Part shown: one piece after another, positions 44,632 through 53,351 of the stretch
How the letters are laid out: every line of letters begins with the position of its first letter
Position numbering within the stretch: position 1 is the first letter of the stretch
Assembly (NCBI RefSeq): GCF_000238295.3
Contig: NZ_AHCD03000035.1
Span: 1,234,797 to 1,298,796 of the forward strand
Length of the DNA stretch: 64,000 nucleotides
Source of the DNA: Pseudoalteromonas rubra
GTDB lineage: Bacteria; Pseudomonadota; Gammaproteobacteria; Enterobacterales; Alteromonadaceae
Reading direction: 5' to 3'
Notes under the pieces: model-generated
The model's database searches: none
What the model was told of the DNA's origin: nothing
What the model saw: the letters and a program-made list of their open reading frames with translations, nothing else
Program-made: the position numbers and the translations under genes

Positions 44632-46503
44632 ATGCTCAATCACAGGCCGACGATCCGCGATCACAGCGCAGAAGCAAACCTGTTTGCGCGTCGCGCCTTT
44701 ATTGGCTTTGTCTTCGTGGTTACCCTGATAGGTATGCTGCTACACAACGTGTACAAGTTGCAGGTGACGGAGCACGAAACCTACCAGACCCGCTCCAACG
44801 ATAACCGCATCAAAGTCATCCCGGTCGCACCAAACCGGGGGCTGATCTACGACCGTAACGGCATCATTCTGGCTGAAAACCGCCCGGTTTATAACCTGGA
44901 AGTCATCCCCGAAGACGTGGACGATCTCGAAACAGCGCTCACCCAGGTACGTGAGCTTATCGACATCAGCGACCAACAGGTCGAAGAGTTTCGTAAAGAC
45001 ATTCGTCACAATCGTCGCTTTAAAAGCCAGATCCTGAAAGGCCGTCTGAATGAGCAAGAAGTGGCCACGTTTTCCGTTAATCAGCACAAATTTCCCGGCT
45101 TCAGTATTGAGGCCCGGCTGGCACGCTATTACCCTTACGGTGATACCCTCACGCACGCGCTGGGGTATGTTGCCAAGCTGAATAAAAAAGAACTCGCCGA
45201 GCTGGAATCAGAAGGCAATGCCAGCAACTATCGCGCAACCCGGGATATCGGCAAACTGGGCATTGAGAAGTTCTATGAATCTCGCCTGCATGGCGTGGTC
45301 GGCTCACAACGCGTCGAAGTCAACAATCGCGGCCGTATCATTCGCACCCTAGGCGTGGAACCGCCACAGCCCGGTGACGACCTGGTCCTCACCATGGATA
45401 TTGGTTTGCAACAAATTGCCCAGAAAGAGCTCGAAGGTGTGCGTGGCGCCATTGTTGTGCTCGACCCTAAAGATGGCGGCGTACTGGCCATGTACTCTAA
45501 CCCCAGCTATGACCCCAACTTATTTGTTCATGGCATCAGCAGTAAAAAATACCGTGAATTACTCAATCCCGACAGGCCCCTGATCAACCGGGTCACGCAG
45601 GGTCGCTATGCACCCGCTTCCACAGTTAAACCGCATTTAGCCATCCTGGCATTGGAAGAAGGGCTGGTCACAGAACAAACTAAACTCTGGGATCCGGGCT
45701 TTTTTCAGATCCCCAATGTTGACCACCGCTGGCGTGACTGGAAACGCTGGGGACATGGCCACGTTGACGTCTACAAAGCCATCGAAGAGTCGTGTGACAC
45801 CTATTTTTACCATACTGCTTACCAGCTGGGGATCACCAAGATCAGTAACTTTATGAGCCAGTTTGGCTTTGGTGATTTATCGGGCATAGATATCCATGAA
45901 GAAACCTCTGCCATTATGCCCACCACCGACTGGAAGCGTCAGCGTTTCAGAGAAAACTGGTGGCCTGGCGACACCATTTCGGTTGGTATTGGCCAGGGCT
46001 ACTGGACCGCAACCCCAATCCAAATCGCCAACGCAGTGTCTATTTTGGTTAACAAGGGGGCACACAGACCGCCGCATCTTGCACAAGTTGCCCGTCATGA
46101 CAATGAAGTTACCCAAATGTACATCGATGAGAAACCCCCCGTGGTGTTAGAGAATCCTGATCACTGGCGCATTGCCCTCGAAGCAATGCACAACACGGTC
46201 TACAAAACCACAGGCACGGCGCATAAAGCGTTTAAGGGAGCAACTTACGATCCAGCCGGTAAAACCGGTACGGCACAGATCGTCAGTATCGCTCAGGGTG
46301 AAAAATACGATGCGGAGAAGCTACAGGAAAGACACCGCGACAACGCCATTTATACCGGCTTTGCCCCTTACAACGACCCACGTATTGTGGTTGCCATTGT
46401 GGTCGAAAACCAGGGCGGTGGTTCTGCTATCGCAGCTCCGATAGCCCGGCGCCTGATGGACTATTATTTTGCCACCTACCCCAGTGACACGGAGGGACAA
46501 TGA
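44632..46503 (+). CDS. mrdA: Penicillin-binding protein 2
   Basis: A 623-residue class B PBP, the transpeptidase of the elongasome. TM helix at about 22-42, then a dimerisation domain. The active-site motifs are S-T-V-K in 'YAPASTVKPH', S-C-D in 'EESCDTYFY' and KTGTA. It works with RodA, encoded next with a 4-bp overlap. Confidence 0.96.
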   Translation: MLNHRPTIRDHSAEANLFARRAFIGFVFVVTLIGMLLHNVYKLQVTEHETYQTRSNDNRIKVIPVAPNRGLIYDRNGIILAENRPVYNLEVIPEDVDDLETALTQVRELIDISDQQVEEFRKDIRHNRRFKSQILKGRLNEQEVATFSVNQHKFPGFSIEARLARYYPYGDTLTHALGYVAKLNKKELAELESEGNASNYRATRDIGKLGIEKFYESRLHGVVGSQRVEVNNRGRIIRTLGVEPPQPGDDLVLTMDIGLQQIAQKELEGVRGAIVVLDPKDGGVLAMYSNPSYDPNLFVHGISSKKYRELLNPDRPLINRVTQGRYAPASTVKPHLAILALEEGLVTEQTKLWDPGFFQIPNVDHRWRDWKRWGHGHVDVYKAIEESCDTYFYHTAYQLGITKISNFMSQFGFGDLSGIDIHEETSAIMPTTDWKRQRFRENWWPGDTISVGIGQGYWTATPIQIANAVSILVNKGAHRPPHLAQVARHDNEVTQMYIDEKPPVVLENPDHWRIALEAMHNTVYKTTGTAHKAFKGATYDPAGKTGTAQIVSIAQGEKYDAEKLQERHRDNAIYTGFAPYNDPRIVVAIVVENQGGGSAIAAPIARRLMDYYFATYPSDTEGQ

Positions 46504-47606
46504 GCCCCTTGAATCAACAACGCACAATCTGGCAACGGTTGCATATCGACCTGCCACTGTTGCTTGCCATGCTGGCCATGATGCTCGGTAGTATCACCAT
46601 AGTCTACAGTGCCAGCGGCCAGGATATGGACATGGTGGTGCGCCACAGCAAACGCATGTTTGCCGCCTTTGCCGCTATGCTCATTGTGGCACAACTATCT
46701 CCCAACACCTTAAAAAGGCTGGTGTTTCCCATGTATACCATCGGCCTGCTGATGCTGGTTGCTGTGTTGTTTGTCGGGGTCAGTAGTAAAGGTGCGCAAC
46801 GCTGGCTGGATCTGGGCATTACCCGCTTTCAGCCGTCCGAAATCATGAAGGTCGCTGTGCCTATGATGGTTGCCTGGTACATTGGCCGCCACCATATGCC
46901 ACCACGCTTTATCCATATTATTGTTGGCTTTGCCATGGTGCTGGTGCCGACTTTGCTGATCAAAGAGCAGCCCGACCTGGGTACGTCTATCCTGATCGCC
47001 AGCTCGGGGATTTTTGTACTGTTTCTTGGCGGGCTCAGCTGGAAGCTGATCGGCTCCGGTGTTCTGCTGGCCATTCCGGGTGGATTTGCCCTGTGGCATT
47101 TTGGTATGCACGCCTATCAAAAGCAGCGAGTACTGACCTTTTTAGACCCTGAAAGTGACCCGCTGGGGTCAGGCTATCACATCATACAATCAAAAATCGC
47201 CATCGGTTCAGGTGGTATTGAGGGCAAGGGCTGGCTGCAAGGTACGCAGTCCCAGCTGGAATTTCTGCCGGAGCGTCATACTGACTTCATTTTTTCCGTG
47301 TTAAGTGAAGAATTCGGACTGACGGGTGTGGTGATATTGCTCAGCCTGTACCTGTTTATTATTGGCCGCGGACTGTATGTTGCCGTGAATGCGCAAGATG
47401 CCTTTAGTAAGCTACTGGCCGGCGCGCTGACACTGACCTTTTTCGTATATATTTTTGTTAATATCGGCATGGTTTCGGGCCTGCTCCCCGTTGTCGGGGT
47501 GCCATTGCCACTGATCAGTTACGGCGGCACCTCCATGGTGACCCTGATGGCCGGGTTTGGCATTATCATGTCGATAGCCACAGATAAGAGGATGTTATTG
47601 AAGTGA
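46500..47606 (+). CDS. rodA: Rod-shape peptidoglycan glycosyltransferase RodA
   Basis: A 368-residue SEDS-family polytopic protein polymerising glycan strands during elongation. Conserved 'RWLDLGITRFQPSEIMK', 'LTFLDPESDPLGSGYHIIQSKIAIGSGG' and 'VGVPLPLISYGGTSM' are classic SEDS segments. Overlaps both mrdA and rlpA by 4 bp. Confidence 0.96.
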   Translation: MSPLNQQRTIWQRLHIDLPLLLAMLAMMLGSITIVYSASGQDMDMVVRHSKRMFAAFAAMLIVAQLSPNTLKRLVFPMYTIGLLMLVAVLFVGVSSKGAQRWLDLGITRFQPSEIMKVAVPMMVAWYIGRHHMPPRFIHIIVGFAMVLVPTLLIKEQPDLGTSILIASSGIFVLFLGGLSWKLIGSGVLLAIPGGFALWHFGMHAYQKQRVLTFLDPESDPLGSGYHIIQSKIAIGSGGIEGKGWLQGTQSQLEFLPERHTDFIFSVLSEEFGLTGVVILLSLYLFIIGRGLYVAVNAQDAFSKLLAGALTLTFFVYIFVNIGMVSGLLPVVGVPLPLISYGGTSMVTLMAGFGIIMSIATDKRMLLK

Positions 47607-48367
47607 TCAAGAGGACGTTTAAACAAGCCGCACTACTGGGTTTTGTTGTTGTATTAAGCGCCTGTAGCAGTCGCTATCATGTGAAACAGGACAAAGCCCC
47701 CGTGCGTGCGCCTACCGAGCTGGAAATGCAGGATGCGCTGGTGACCAGCGAAGCCAAAAGTGTCAGCGCAGGTCGCCCGTACGAGGTTTTGGGCAAACGC
47801 TACACGCCTATGTCGGATGAAAAAGGCTATCAGGCTGAAGGCACCGCATCCTGGTACGGACGCAAGTTTCACGGCTACTACACCTCGAATGGTGAAGTAT
47901 TCAACATGTTCGATATGACCGCCGCGCACAAAACGCTGCCGTTACCGAGCTTTGTTCGGGTCACCAATGTTGAAAATGGTAAAAGTGCGGTAGTACGCGT
48001 CAATGATCGGGGACCTTTTCATGAGGACCGCCTGATTGACTTATCTTATGCTGCGGCCTATAAGCTGGGCTTTCATCATCAGGGTACAGCACAGGTTAAG
48101 ATTGAGGCCATTACCATAGCGCGCGATACGCCCAGGCTAACCTATGTGCAGGTGGCCGCTGCCAGCAACATCGAAAATGTGCAGACACTGGCCAGCACTT
48201 TGTCGCAGCAATTTCAGCTCGACACGCCCATTGCCTTTGAGGACAACTTATACAAGCTAAGATTAGGCCCGATCACCGACGATAACACGGCGCAGCAGCT
48301 CTTAGAGACATTGCGCCAGGGGGAATTTAATCGCGCCTTCTTGCTTTACACTGAACATGAACTTTAA
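47603..48367 (+). CDS. rlpA: RlpA septal/polar lipoprotein (DPBB plus SPOR)
   Basis: A 254-residue lipoprotein (lipobox LSAC) with a double-psi beta-barrel domain ('ASWYGRKFHGYYTSNGEVF', 'VRVNDRGPFHEDRLIDLSYAAA') and a C-terminal SPOR domain (about 180-254) binding denuded glycans. In Pseudomonas RlpA is a lytic transglycosylase; the conserved Asp and His in 'GEVFNMFDMTAAHKTLP' fit an active enzyme. GTG start overlapping rodA. Confidence 0.92.
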   Translation: MIKRTFKQAALLGFVVVLSACSSRYHVKQDKAPVRAPTELEMQDALVTSEAKSVSAGRPYEVLGKRYTPMSDEKGYQAEGTASWYGRKFHGYYTSNGEVFNMFDMTAAHKTLPLPSFVRVTNVENGKSAVVRVNDRGPFHEDRLIDLSYAAAYKLGFHHQGTAQVKIEAITIARDTPRLTYVQVAAASNIENVQTLASTLSQQFQLDTPIAFEDNLYKLRLGPITDDNTAQQLLETLRQGEFNRAFLLYTEHEL

Positions 48368-48420
48368 AATGTTCAGTAATGACTTTAAACATGCCGATCA
48401 ACAACCAAAAAGCGAGCATA

Positions 48421-49584
48421 ATGACAGTTTTCAAACCTAAATTTATTAAACACTTAGTGGGTGCCGTGTGTTCGTTCACCCTGTTTTCGGCCAGCGCGCA
48501 GATCTTGCCGTCGCCGCCTCAGGTCAGTGCTAAGGGTTATTTCCTGGTCGACTTTACCACAGGTAAGGTCATTGCCGAGGGTAACCCGGACACCAAACTG
48601 GCACCGGCCAGTCTGACCAAGATGATGACCAGCTATGTGATTGGTACTGAGCTGTTAGCCGGTAATATCTCCAATGACGACATGGTTACCGTGAGTGAAA
48701 AAGCCTGGGCAAAGAACTTCCCGGAATCTTCGAAGATGTTCATCGAAGTAGGTAAACAGGTCAGCGTTAAAGACCTGAACTATGGTGTGATCATCCAATC
48801 GGGTAACGATGCTTGTGTGGCCATGGCTGAACATATCGCGGGCAGTGAAAGCGCCTTCACCGATCTGATGAACGCCCATGCCGAAAAACTGGGGATGAGC
48901 AATTCGCACTTTGCCAATAGTCATGGTCTGGACAGCACTGAGCAGTTCACCACTCCACGAGATATGGCAACCCTGGGTGCCGCACTGATCCGTGACGTGC
49001 CAGAAGAATACGCCATCTACAAAGAGAAATCGTTCACCTTTAATGGTATCAAGCAATACAACCGTAACTCGCTACTGTGGGATGCCAGCCTGGACGTCGA
49101 CGGGATTAAAACCGGTCACACCTCAGAAGCCGGCTACAGCCTGGTGACTTCTGCAACCAAAGGCGACATGCGTCTGATTGCCGTGGTTATGGGCACAGCA
49201 AGCGAACGCGCACGTAAAGTCGAGAGTAAAAAGCTCCTGAACTACGGGTTCCGTTTCTTCGAAACCATCACACCTTATAAAGCAGGCGACAGCTTTGCCG
49301 ACCAGCGCATCTGGATGGGTAACAAAGAAACCGTATCACTGGGTATTGCCCAGGATACACCGATCACCATTCCACGTGGTCAGCGTAAAAACCTCAAAGC
49401 CCACTTCGAGCTGGACAAAACCCTCGAAGCACCACTGGCGAAAGGCAGCAAGGTCGGTACTTTATTCTTGCAACTGGAAGGGGAAGACATCGCTCAGTAC
49501 CCACTGGTTACACTTGAAGAAGTGGAAGAAGGTAGCTTCTTCAGCAAGATTTACGACTACTTACGTTTACAGATCATGCAATAA
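48421..49584 (+). CDS. dacA: D-alanyl-D-alanine carboxypeptidase (PBP5 family)
   Basis: A 387-residue low-molecular-weight PBP trimming pentapeptides. Signal peptide about 1-26; active-site motifs SLTK, SGN and KTG are intact, followed by the PBP5 C-terminal beta domain and an amphipathic membrane-anchoring tail ('SFFSKIYDYLRLQIMQ'). I chose ATG 48421, directly before the signal sequence; an ATG at 48379 is in frame but would place 14 polar residues ahead of it. A terminator follows. Confidence 0.94.
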   Translation: MTVFKPKFIKHLVGAVCSFTLFSASAQILPSPPQVSAKGYFLVDFTTGKVIAEGNPDTKLAPASLTKMMTSYVIGTELLAGNISNDDMVTVSEKAWAKNFPESSKMFIEVGKQVSVKDLNYGVIIQSGNDACVAMAEHIAGSESAFTDLMNAHAEKLGMSNSHFANSHGLDSTEQFTTPRDMATLGAALIRDVPEEYAIYKEKSFTFNGIKQYNRNSLLWDASLDVDGIKTGHTSEAGYSLVTSATKGDMRLIAVVMGTASERARKVESKKLLNYGFRFFETITPYKAGDSFADQRIWMGNKETVSLGIAQDTPITIPRGQRKNLKAHFELDKTLEAPLAKGSKVGTLFLQLEGEDIAQYPLVTLEEVEEGSFFSKIYDYLRLQIMQ

Positions 49585-49613
49585 CCCCGGTTTTAGTGGG
49601 TTTATAATCCAGG

Positions 49614-49641
49614 ACGCCTCCCACCGGAGGCGTTTTTTTTT
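49614..49641 (+). terminator. Intrinsic terminator after dacA
   Basis: ACGCCTCC / GGAGGCGT (8 bp, CACC loop) followed by an unbroken run of about 9 T, ending the elongasome cluster. Confidence 0.92.
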
Positions 49642-49724
49642 GCCGCAAAAATGCTAGAATGCCCGCCAAGATATGTAGTGTGCCAGGGTCTGTTCAGACC
49701 CAGCCAAGTAGTGAGGATACCATT

Positions 49725-50003
49725 GTGGTAACACCTGTAAAAAATACTAAGTTTGACGAGTACTTAGAGTTCCCTTGCCCGTTTACCTTCAAGATCATGG
49801 GTCTGGCGAACGTCAACCTGACCGATCAGGTTGTGGCAAAGATGCAAACTTTGGCACCCGGTGACTATGCGCCAAAGACCAAGCCTAGCAGCAAAGGCAA
49901 CTACGAGTCCGTCACTTTAGTTGCCACTGTCACGTCAAAAGAGCACATTGAGCAAATCTATACCGAGATAGGCTCGCTGCCAGACGTCAGATACGTGCTA
50001 TAA
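49725..50003 (+). CDS. ybeD: YbeD-like DUF493 protein
   Basis: A 92-residue small protein matching E. coli YbeD (87 aa), an ACT-like fold of unknown role found beside lipB. Conserved 'LEFPCPFTFKIMG', 'SSKGNYESVTLVATVTSKEHIEQIYTEIGSLPDVRYVL'. I chose GTG 49725 because GAGGA lies 8 nt upstream and the family start aligns there; the longer frame from 49659 runs into the terminator region. Followed by lipB after 14 bp. Confidence 0.88.
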   Translation: MVTPVKNTKFDEYLEFPCPFTFKIMGLANVNLTDQVVAKMQTLAPGDYAPKTKPSSKGNYESVTLVATVTSKEHIEQIYTEIGSLPDVRYVL

Positions 50004-50017
50004 GGCGCAAGCGAGAT

Positions 50018-50671
50018 ATGAGCAACCGCAGTATCATAGTTCGTCAACTGGGCCGTCAGGCTTATGAGCCAATCTGGCAAAAAATGCAGTCGTTTACCGA
50101 CACCCGTGATGATGACAGCCCGGATGAGATCTGGCTGGTTGAGCACGAGCCGGTATTTACTCAGGGCCAGGCAGGCAAAGCCGAGCACCTGTTAGCACCC
50201 GGTGACATTCCTGTCGTCAAGGTCGATCGGGGTGGTCAGGTAACCTACCATGGCCCAGGCCAGCAGATGATGTATGTGCTGTTTAATCTGCGCCGGCTAA
50301 AGATTGGTGTACGCGAGCTGGTGACCTGGCTTGAAGAAACCATCATAGACATGCTTCAGGAACACGGCATTGAGGCCTATGCCAAGCCAGATGCCCCGGG
50401 CGTCTATGTCAATGATGCCAAAATCGCATCGTTAGGGCTGCGGGTCCGTCGAGGTTGCTCGTTTCATGGTCTGGCGCTAAACGTCAACATGGATATGAGT
50501 CCATTTTTACGCATCAACCCGTGCGGCTATGCCGGCATGGAAATGGTGCAAACCAGTCAACTTAATGGCCCAGCTACGCTTATCGAAGCGGGCAATGGCC
50601 TGGTAAAACATATGCTCAAGCGCCTCGCGGCCGAGCAGGTTATACACACCCAGGGGTTTGAAAACGAATGA
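50018..50671 (+). CDS. lipB: Octanoyl-[ACP]:protein octanoyltransferase
   Basis: A 217-residue enzyme transferring octanoate from ACP to lipoyl domains. 'RGGQVTYHGPGQQMMYVLFNL' and the catalytic Cys in 'INPCGYAGMEM' with its Lys in 'VNDAKIASLGLRVRRG' are present. Overlaps lipA by 4 bp; together they complete lipoate synthesis. Confidence 0.95.
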   Translation: MSNRSIIVRQLGRQAYEPIWQKMQSFTDTRDDDSPDEIWLVEHEPVFTQGQAGKAEHLLAPGDIPVVKVDRGGQVTYHGPGQQMMYVLFNLRRLKIGVRELVTWLEETIIDMLQEHGIEAYAKPDAPGVYVNDAKIASLGLRVRRGCSFHGLALNVNMDMSPFLRINPCGYAGMEMVQTSQLNGPATLIEAGNGLVKHMLKRLAAEQVIHTQGFENE

Positions 50672-51633
50672 GTAAACCAGTGAAAATTGAGCCAGGGGTA
50701 AAGCTCCGCGACGCAGAAAAAATGGCGTTGATCCCGGTTAAAGTAATGCCGACCGAGCGTGATGAAATGCTCCGTAAACCGGACTGGCTGAAGATCCGTC
50801 TGCCTAAATCCAGCGAGCGTATCGATGGCATTAAACAGGCAATGCGTAAACACGGCCTGCACTCCGTCTGTGAAGAAGCCTCATGCCCTAACCTGTCTGA
50901 GTGTTTTAACCACGGTACTGCCACCTTTATGATTTTGGGTGCCATTTGTACTCGTCGTTGCCCATTCTGTGACGTCGCACATGGTCGCCCGCTGAAGCCA
51001 GATGCCGCAGAGCCGGAAAAACTGGCGCTGACTATCAAAGACATGAAGCTGAAATACGTGGTGATCACCTCGGTTGACCGTGATGATTTGCGTGACGGCG
51101 GTGCACAGCACTTTGCAGACTGTATTCGTGAAATCCGCAAACACAATCCGGGTATTACCATTGAGATCCTGGTACCGGATTTCCGCGGCCGGATGGACCG
51201 CGCACTGGAGATCTTAACCGAGACGCCGCCGGATGTGTTTAACCACAACCTTGAAACCGCACCACGTCTGTACAAAATGGCGCGCCCGGGTGCTGACTAC
51301 AAATGGTCACTGGAACTGTTGCGTCGCTTTAAAGAAGCGCACCCTGAGGTGAAAACCAAGTCTGGCCTGATGGTTGGTCTGGGCGAAGAAATGCCAGAAA
51401 TCGAAGAAGTACTGCGCGACCTGCGTGAGCACAACGTCGACATGCTGACCGTTGGTCAATACCTGGCACCATCTAAGCACCACCTGCCGGTCAAACGCTA
51501 TGTGCCACCCGCAGAGTTCGATGCGCTGAAAGAATACGCCGACGAAATTGGCTTCAGCCATGCCGCCTGTGGTCCGTTCGTTCGCTCCAGCTACCATGCT
51601 GATCAGCAAGCTGCGGGTAAAGAAGTGAAGTAA
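50668..51633 (+). CDS. lipA: Lipoyl synthase (radical SAM)
   Basis: A 321-residue iron-sulfur enzyme inserting sulfur at C6 and C8 of octanoyl groups. The auxiliary-cluster cysteines lie in 'CEEASCPNLSECF' and the radical-SAM CX3CX2C in 'CTRRCPFC'; the C-terminal 'RSSYHA' serine ligand is also seen. Follows lipB in the conserved ybeD-lipB-lipA order. Confidence 0.96.
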   Translation: MSKPVKIEPGVKLRDAEKMALIPVKVMPTERDEMLRKPDWLKIRLPKSSERIDGIKQAMRKHGLHSVCEEASCPNLSECFNHGTATFMILGAICTRRCPFCDVAHGRPLKPDAAEPEKLALTIKDMKLKYVVITSVDRDDLRDGGAQHFADCIREIRKHNPGITIEILVPDFRGRMDRALEILTETPPDVFNHNLETAPRLYKMARPGADYKWSLELLRRFKEAHPEVKTKSGLMVGLGEEMPEIEEVLRDLREHNVDMLTVGQYLAPSKHHLPVKRYVPPAEFDALKEYADEIGFSHAACGPFVRSSYHADQQAAGKEVK

Positions 51634-51651
51634 TACTTCATACTACGAAAG

Positions 51652-51681
51652 AAAAACGCGACCTGAGTGTCGCGTTTTTTT
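51652..51681 (+). terminator. Intrinsic terminator of lipA
   Basis: An 11-bp stem (AAAAACGCGAC with its complement, 6-nt loop) with a T-rich 3' arm, about 20 bp after the lipA stop. It marks the end of the core block; accessory sequence follows. Confidence 0.92.
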
Positions 51682-52034
51682 ATGCTCGCCTTTTTATACC
51701 CGCCTCTGCCCAAACAAGCTTGTCTAAGACGAACAAAAAACAACCAAAATACGCTTTTTTCTATTTTCTTTAAATTAATTTTCGCCCTTGTACCCACAAA
51801 ATCAGGCCATTTAACAAGCTTGTTTTAGCGCTTCTCTGCGAAACAGCACAGGCTGATACTTACCCTCGTTAAAAGAATAATCTAACCATCTGATTTTAAA
51901 TAATTAAATTAACGTCATTCCTGCCCACCAAGCCCCCCTTAAAAGGTACACACACAAGCTTGTCTCCTCTGAAGCCAATCGCTCGCTTCGATATTCTTCA
52001 TCCCGAGCTTGAGTTCGAATTCATTTAATAAACC
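51682..52034. promoter_or_regulatory. AT-rich region with three ACAAGCTTGT palindromes
   Basis: A 350-bp gene-free stretch that is noticeably AT-rich compared with the flanking core genes. It contains three exact copies of the 10-bp palindrome ACAAGCTTGT, at 51714-51723, 51814-51823 and 51954-51963. The first two are spaced exactly 100 bp apart; the middle one extends to 12 bp. They lie upstream of the acyltransferase-methyltransferase gene and are candidate operators, possibly for the LuxR-type regulator encoded at 53.3 kb (inference). Confidence 0.5.
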
Positions 52035-52069
52035 TGATGAGCGCTCATCACAATTGAGGAAATTGTGAT
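52035..52069 (+). promoter_or_regulatory. 16-bp palindrome overlapping a ribosome-site hairpin
   Basis: TGATGAGCGCTCATCA (52035-52050) is a perfect 16-bp palindrome. Its right end runs into a second inverted repeat: ATCACAATT (52047-52055) pairs with AATTGTGAT (52061-52069) around the loop GAGGA, which is the Shine-Dalgarno. The right arm includes the first two bases of the start codon. The first symmetry fits a regulator site; the second could place the ribosome site in an exposed loop or lock the start codon. Confidence 0.55.
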
Positions 52070-53312
52070 GAAAATCAAAAAAGTATACGTTGAAGAATTA
52101 ATTACGACTAAGCAAATTAATCCCGGCTTAGAACTGCTTAACAAGCAGTATGACAAACGACTTAAGGATGCCAAACACACAGTGAAGAGCATTCGAAAAA
52201 ACAAGATCCGCTTCTTTGGCTGTTTTCTGGGCAAAAGACTGATCGCAGTGTTTGGCTTGATACATCATTTCAGTATCCGGGAAAGCCAGTATGGACATTT
52301 GTTTGGCGAGGATGAGCATGCACTCAGATATGTTGCAACCGTAGGTCAGCTGGCATCTATAAACCAGATCCGACCAAATACGCTGTACAGTATTTTATTC
52401 GATACGGCACAACGACTGGGGATAAGCAAGCTTTATGCAATAATAACTGAGCATGAACCTTTCTATACTGATAATTTGAATGCTACAATTCATAAACAAA
52501 ACTGCGACATACATGTGGGTTCTGACGTTCCAGTGACGGCAATTAGTATGGATTGCCAGGCGCTGGGCAAAGACACAGCCAGATTTATCCGCCGCAGCCC
52601 GAGTGCCACATTTAAATACTATGAAGGAAACATGGTGACGTTAGTCAGAGAAACATGCAACAGTGATGCTGTCTGGGGCCCCTATCAGCGCTCCTTTACT
52701 GAAATCATTACCAGCGTGCAACAAGAGGTGTATCTGGATATCGCTAAACAACTCGACGGCCCGGTGCTGGACGTTGGCTGCGGACCTGCCAACTTGCTTA
52801 AATTTATACCGGACAAACGCCTGGAGTACCACGGCGTGGATCAAAACCCATTAATGGTGTTAGGTGCACAAACGCGGATCAACGAGTTGGGATTTACCCA
52901 GGCCAGTGCAGAGCATGGGCGGACAGAGCAGTTTTATGTATCGGGCTTTGGTGTTAAAACCATATGCTCTATCAACAGTTTATATGCTTCGCAGTTCCCC
53001 TATGAGCAGCTTAAGCACTTGGCCAACCAGCTAAAAAAAGGCGGTACTTTATGGCTGGTAAACCCAAACCCGAACATGACAGAAGAAAAAATGGCCCAGT
53101 TGCTGGCAAATGAAAGAGGTCGCTGGGGACAGCACCCCTTGTTCGATGAATTTTGCAATAAAAACATCGAACTCGTTAAGACCTTCAACGCACACTTTTT
53201 CCCCCTGGAAGACTTGTGTAACTGGTTAACGTCATTAGGATTAGAGATTAAAGCTCAGAGCAGTGACTACTTCGCTGGCGCAGTCAACCTGATCCAGGCA
53301 GTCAAACAATAA
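52068..53312 (+). CDS. Probable GNAT-like acyltransferase fused to a SAM methyltransferase
   Basis: A 414-residue two-part protein. Residues about 1-195 look like an acyl-CoA N-acyltransferase-type fold: a beta-rich stretch with 'FFGCFLGKRLIAVFGL', then 'VATVGQLASINQIRPNTLYSILFDTAQRLGISKLYAIITE' and 'PFYTDNLN'. The layout recalls GNAT and autoinducer-synthase-like enzymes. Residues about 225-414 form a class I methyltransferase with motif I 'VLDVGCGPANLL', an acidic 'HGVDQNP' after the second strand and a late 'GGTLWLVNPNP' strand. The next gene encodes a LuxR-type autoinducer-binding regulator, suggesting the product is a small signal or a metabolite under its control (inference). ATG 52068 was preferred over GTG 52065 for its spacing from GAGGA. 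Substrate unknown; the acyltransferase call is by pattern only. Confidence 0.6.
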   Translation: MKIKKVYVEELITTKQINPGLELLNKQYDKRLKDAKHTVKSIRKNKIRFFGCFLGKRLIAVFGLIHHFSIRESQYGHLFGEDEHALRYVATVGQLASINQIRPNTLYSILFDTAQRLGISKLYAIITEHEPFYTDNLNATIHKQNCDIHVGSDVPVTAISMDCQALGKDTARFIRRSPSATFKYYEGNMVTLVRETCNSDAVWGPYQRSFTEIITSVQQEVYLDIAKQLDGPVLDVGCGPANLLKFIPDKRLEYHGVDQNPLMVLGAQTRINELGFTQASAEHGRTEQFYVSGFGVKTICSINSLYASQFPYEQLKHLANQLKKGGTLWLVNPNPNMTEEKMAQLLANERGRWGQHPLFDEFCNKNIELVKTFNAHFFPLEDLCNWLTSLGLEIKAQSSDYFAGAVNLIQAVKQ

Positions 53313-53321
53313 GACCAAACC

Positions 53322-53344
53322 GGGCGGCCCTGCCGCCCTTTTTC
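53322..53344 (+). terminator. Terminator between the fusion gene and luxR-type gene
   Basis: GGGCGGC-CCT-GCCGCCC followed by TTTTTC, 10 bp after the fusion gene stop and 8 bp before the regulator ATG. The regulator therefore probably relies on read-through or a promoter inside the fusion gene. Confidence 0.85.
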
Positions 53345-53351
53345 AGATCGG

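Noticed and set aside
51682..52034. Prophage or genomic-island attachment site after lipA
   Set aside because: No integrase, tRNA target or flanking direct repeat was found, although the AT shift is compatible with acquired DNA.
52068..53312. Classical LuxI acyl-homoserine-lactone synthase
   Set aside because: The N-terminal half lacks the conserved LuxI pattern (R..vF..r..W), so only a broad acyltransferase-like call is made.
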